From: Syngnathus acus | Taxonomy: Eukaryota > Chordata > Actinopteri > Syngnathiformes > Syngnathidae | Assembly (NCBI RefSeq): GCF_901709675.1 | Contig: NC_051089.1 | Span: 8,305,476-8,369,475, forward strand | DNA: 64,000 nt | Direction: 5' to 3' | Shown here: piece after piece, positions 60,706-64,000 of the stretch | Layout: every line of letters begins with the position of its first letter | How positions within the stretch are numbered: position 1 is the stretch's first letter | The notes under the pieces: model-generated | What the model was told of the DNA's origin: nothing | Seen by the model: the letters and a program-made list of their open reading frames with translations, nothing else | The model's database searches: none | Translations under genes and position numbers: made by a program

Positions 60706-62674
60706 GAGAAGACTAATGCATTTACTTTGTGCAGCTAATGTAAAGCGTCATTAGCCTTTGTTACATCTTAGAATTCAGGAAATGATTCCATTTAAACAAA
60801 CCACCTTTACTAGAGGCTCATCAGTGGTATGAACTAGCATACTAGCCTTAACAATTTCTAACAATGGGTGGTAAGTAGAAATTAATCAAACATCATAAGA
60901 TTCCACTAGATGGCGCCATGAATGTTTGACCTCAGGTCAAGGTCAAAACAGCAAATAGATTTTCAGAGAATAACAAGGACATGTACTCAAAAAATATGTA
61001 AATTGCAAACTGTGAATATGCGGTGGATCACTACACTTGGTCATACTGAGCTGTTTGTAATAATTTGATGAGGTAACCAGAATTGGAAACTTCTTAATAG
61101 ACTCAGAAAATTGAACCATTTTGGTGGCCGTCTCAAGCGGCGATGAGGAGCCGTCCCATTTCACAATTTGCCGCCGTCTCCATTGTGACTTCCTAACTCC
61201 TTTAACATCAAGAACAAATGGACCCTGTCGTCAGCGCTCACGACCGATTGGCGTCTACACGCTCTTTGCCGCACACTGCCACAGTAGAGATGCAGAGTGG
61301 AGCTGACTGGCTCTCCCTGCTGGCTGTTGCCGTTCAAAACAGTGCGATGTAACTGAGAAAGCGTCTCCGCCACCCAGCGTGTCCCCTCTGCTTGCTCATG
61401 TGGAACATATGGATATATGTGTGCCACTTAACAGGACAAGTCAAGCGGGACCAATGCGATAAAGCTCATTAGGAACAAGGAGACAGCACGATGCATGTGT
61501 TGTTGTGCCGCAATGTACGACCCTGTGCCAGCACACGATGAGCAATGTCTGGAAAGCTTGTTTTGCTTAGGTCTCTGTTGAATTAATAAGACATTTTGCA
61601 ATATGGGGAATTTTGTGTAAACAACAATGATTGTGTTATAAAAATGCACACAAACTTGCACTTGCTCAACATCCAAGAAAAAAACTAAATTATGAGGGAG
61701 TCTCATGTTTTGTGCCGCTCCACATCCTGTTCAATCAGACACTGTCAGAGTTTGACTACCCGAGGCAGTGTGACACTTCCATAACATAAATTACATTTTA
61801 TCTGCATTCCGAGCTTCAAAAAGATCGCTTTAATCTGTTTAAAGCCACTCCCAATAAAGTTTGTCAACCTATACCCAAACGAGAAGAGAGAATTACATGA
61901 GTATTTTAAACAACCACATAACTGACTTAAAGTTTGCTTGCTTGATGCTACCACTTAATGAAAAACTGAAAATACAGAAATCCTCATAAATCTCCTTGTA
62001 TATTCATGTCTGTATTTGACTGGTGCCATTCGGTCAAGGAAGACACACCGGAAGGAGCAACACAATGCCCGTTGCACGGAAGCAAAGATTGTGCCAAAGA
62101 TTTCATTTTGTCATTACTGTAGTTTTATAAATATTATAGTGCCATTTTTCTTTTGGGGTGCGTGTATTCTTGGAACAAATTAATAGCATTTCCATTAACT
62201 TCAATGGAGAAAGATGACTTTAGACATGATTGCTTCAGAGGAACAGTACCAAGCAGGGTACCTCTGTATGATAAAGTGAAGGAAGAAGCGCTTCATTTTG
62301 TCAGGCCACAGACCTGCGTAATTGAAAAGTAGGAAAGTATTGCTTTGCTGTCATCTCCATGTTATGCACCCCCCCTCACACAGACACACACACTTCTCTG
62401 AGCCAGTGCCTTCACAGCTACCGTTGTGTCCATCCTTGCATCCTACATTTGAGCAATTAGTGGACCCAAGACACTAATCGACTTCCTGTAAGTAGCATAT
62501 GAGATTTGTCACGTGTCAAGGTGCATCTATGTGTGTGTGTGTTTAGGTGATTGAGTGGATGTACTAAATGTGAGCCTAAGAAAAATGATGATGTACACAC
62601 ACCCTGTATACAGGCCTGCCTCGTGACCATGTTTAACAGCACTTCTCTTTATCACGGCGCTTCCCTAATCATAC

Positions 62675-62720
62675 AAAGTGTGTGTGTGTGTGTGTGTGCG
62701 TGCGTGCGTGTGTGTGTATG
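62675..62720. repeat. (TG)n microsatellite
   Basis: About 12 TG units followed by CG-containing variants (TGCGTGCGTGCG). Non-coding region downstream of rcn1. Shorter TG/CA runs occur near 2800, 4810, 16736 and 30003. Confidence 0.85.
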
Positions 62721-64000
62721 CGCGAGGTAATGCCTTCAGATGGCTGTCATATGAGCGTCTGCCTACATCAAGCCCTCTACGCTGATAATAATGAGCCCTC
62801 TGGGTGGGAACGGACTCATGAGGCCATCGGAGCCATCGGCTAAAATTTTCACTTCATCTATTCAAATACCGGAGTGTCTTTTTGTCATTCAGTGCAGCTA
62901 TTTTTGCTAATTATAAGCAGAAAAGACAACATAGTGTTACTGCATCCTCACTGCATCACAACCTGCTCCAGTTTCTTATGAATATCTTACTACTTCCTCA
63001 TGTCTTTATAATTTGACTTCATAATTCTTTCTGCCCTCGGGACTTGTTGGATTGAAGCCATGGACGGGCTGAATTTCTGCCCTTTATATGATAATACATC
63101 TGTGTACATAATACTATGAATAATGTGACAATATCTGTAGGTTTTGTGTTGATAAAGTTTGCAGATGAATCTGCGCTGGCCCGTTTACTTTTTAAAATTC
63201 ACCGTACAGCTTTACAGATGCCAGGTCTGCTTTACAGGTGAATTGTATTAGACAGGAGGACACTATATGAAATACAGTCCTAACTACATATGCAGTGGGA
63301 AACAATCCAGTTTCTCTCAACTGATCCTAAATGGATAATTTATTTACGATAGCAGTATTACCTTTGTTTATCTAGCTATGCCTGCTACATGTAGTGAAAG
63401 GTAGAACAAATAAATGTACTTTTATAGTGACATTTTCATTTTAATGGTCATCCATGTAAAATATGTTTCTTGGATCAGTAAATGTTGGGAAACACTGCAG
63501 TACTGCATATCTGAACGTTACAAGCTCAACATATTATTGTGCTGCCTCAGTGCTGGCAAGAGTGGAGAAGAAAATGTGGCGAGCAGTATGTGCGAGTGTA
63601 TGTGCGTGCAATGTGGGCTCATTCTGCAGTGTTCATGTTTTTACAGCCTTGACAATGAAGCTTGAAGGGGGAACATCAATCTTTGATGGCCATCACTGAG
63701 GTTGGTGTTCATCCCCTCCTTGCTTGCATTACAGCACTCTACTCCCTCTAGTGGAGTTACTGAACTTAATGTAACCAAGAATACAATAATAGAATAGTCG
63801 TTTGAGCATAGCTATATAGTTACTAGTACTGAGACAAAACTACTCTGCGGCATTTTGATGATACAAGAAGGGTTTGAGAGTCTCAATGTTAGAGTTATTA
63901 TCACTGGTAGTATTTGTAAAAATTGTTTGTGCCTTTTCTGGACTGTCAATTTGAAATATCTGGGTTTTGATTAAAAGAATGGGAACATGATTTTTCAAAA

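Larger units (their letters stand above)
60450..64000. other. Non-coding region downstream of rcn1
   Basis: One SINE fragment and one TG microsatellite; otherwise unique AT-rich DNA. The next vertebrate neighbour in this direction is usually wt1, but none of its zinc-finger exons is present here. Confidence 0.5.

Noticed and set aside
60450-64000. wt1 as the next gene beyond rcn1
   Set aside because: Expected by synteny, but no zinc-finger exon or other coding signal was seen in this stretch.

Overview
The window is nuclear DNA from a ray-finned (teleost) fish. It holds two recognisable multi-exon protein genes separated by long non-coding DNA. The teleost call rests on four things: a complete pax6 gene with teleost features (an N-terminal extension starting Met-Pro-Gln-Lys, 437 codons, compact introns), a reticulocalbin-1 gene, fragments of tRNA-derived SINEs of the kind common in percomorph fish, and several small hAT-like elements. 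The order pax6 (minus strand) then rcn1 (plus strand) is the conserved vertebrate order of human 11p13.

Layout. 1-16.4 kb: non-coding DNA downstream of pax6, with a 173-bp hAT-type MITE and SINE fragments. In other vertebrates this flank carries long-range pax6 enhancers, often inside introns of elp4, but no elp4 exon was recognised. 17.7-31.45 kb: pax6 on the minus strand, 11 coding exons plus the in-frame alternative paired-domain exon 5a. Every splice junction was read and the frame closes (1314 nt; 437 aa, or 449 aa with 5a). 31.45-37.3 kb: 5' non-coding exon(s) and promoters. A CCAAT-containing block near 31.85 kb resembles the mammalian P1 region, and a second GC-rich CCAAT region near 37.15 kb is a candidate distal (P0-type) promoter. 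A 243-bp GA microsatellite lies between them and a GGAT/GGAC microsatellite lies just beyond. 37.7-48.6 kb: non-coding, with several homeodomain-site-rich blocks that look like conserved enhancers and a possible divergent spliced transcript.

48.7-53.9 kb is the most unusual part. It is a roughly 3.7-kb foldback structure with arms of about 1.3 kb, containing tRNA-like promoter modules, a 99-bp-stem hairpin and tandem palindromic units. It is followed by a tRNA-Glu-like sequence, about 1 kb of degenerate telomere-like TTAGGG repeats and a hAT terminus. 56.3-60.4 kb: rcn1, six coding exons, 320 aa, signal peptide, six EF-hands and a C-terminal HDEL. 60.5-64 kb: non-coding, with a SINE fragment and a TG microsatellite.

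Pax6 is the paired/homeodomain transcription factor of eye, brain and pancreas. Rcn1 is a calcium-binding protein of the endoplasmic reticulum lumen. They share no known pathway; their linkage most likely reflects pax6 regulatory DNA spread through the neighbourhood. Conservation claims here are inference, because no alignment could be run.
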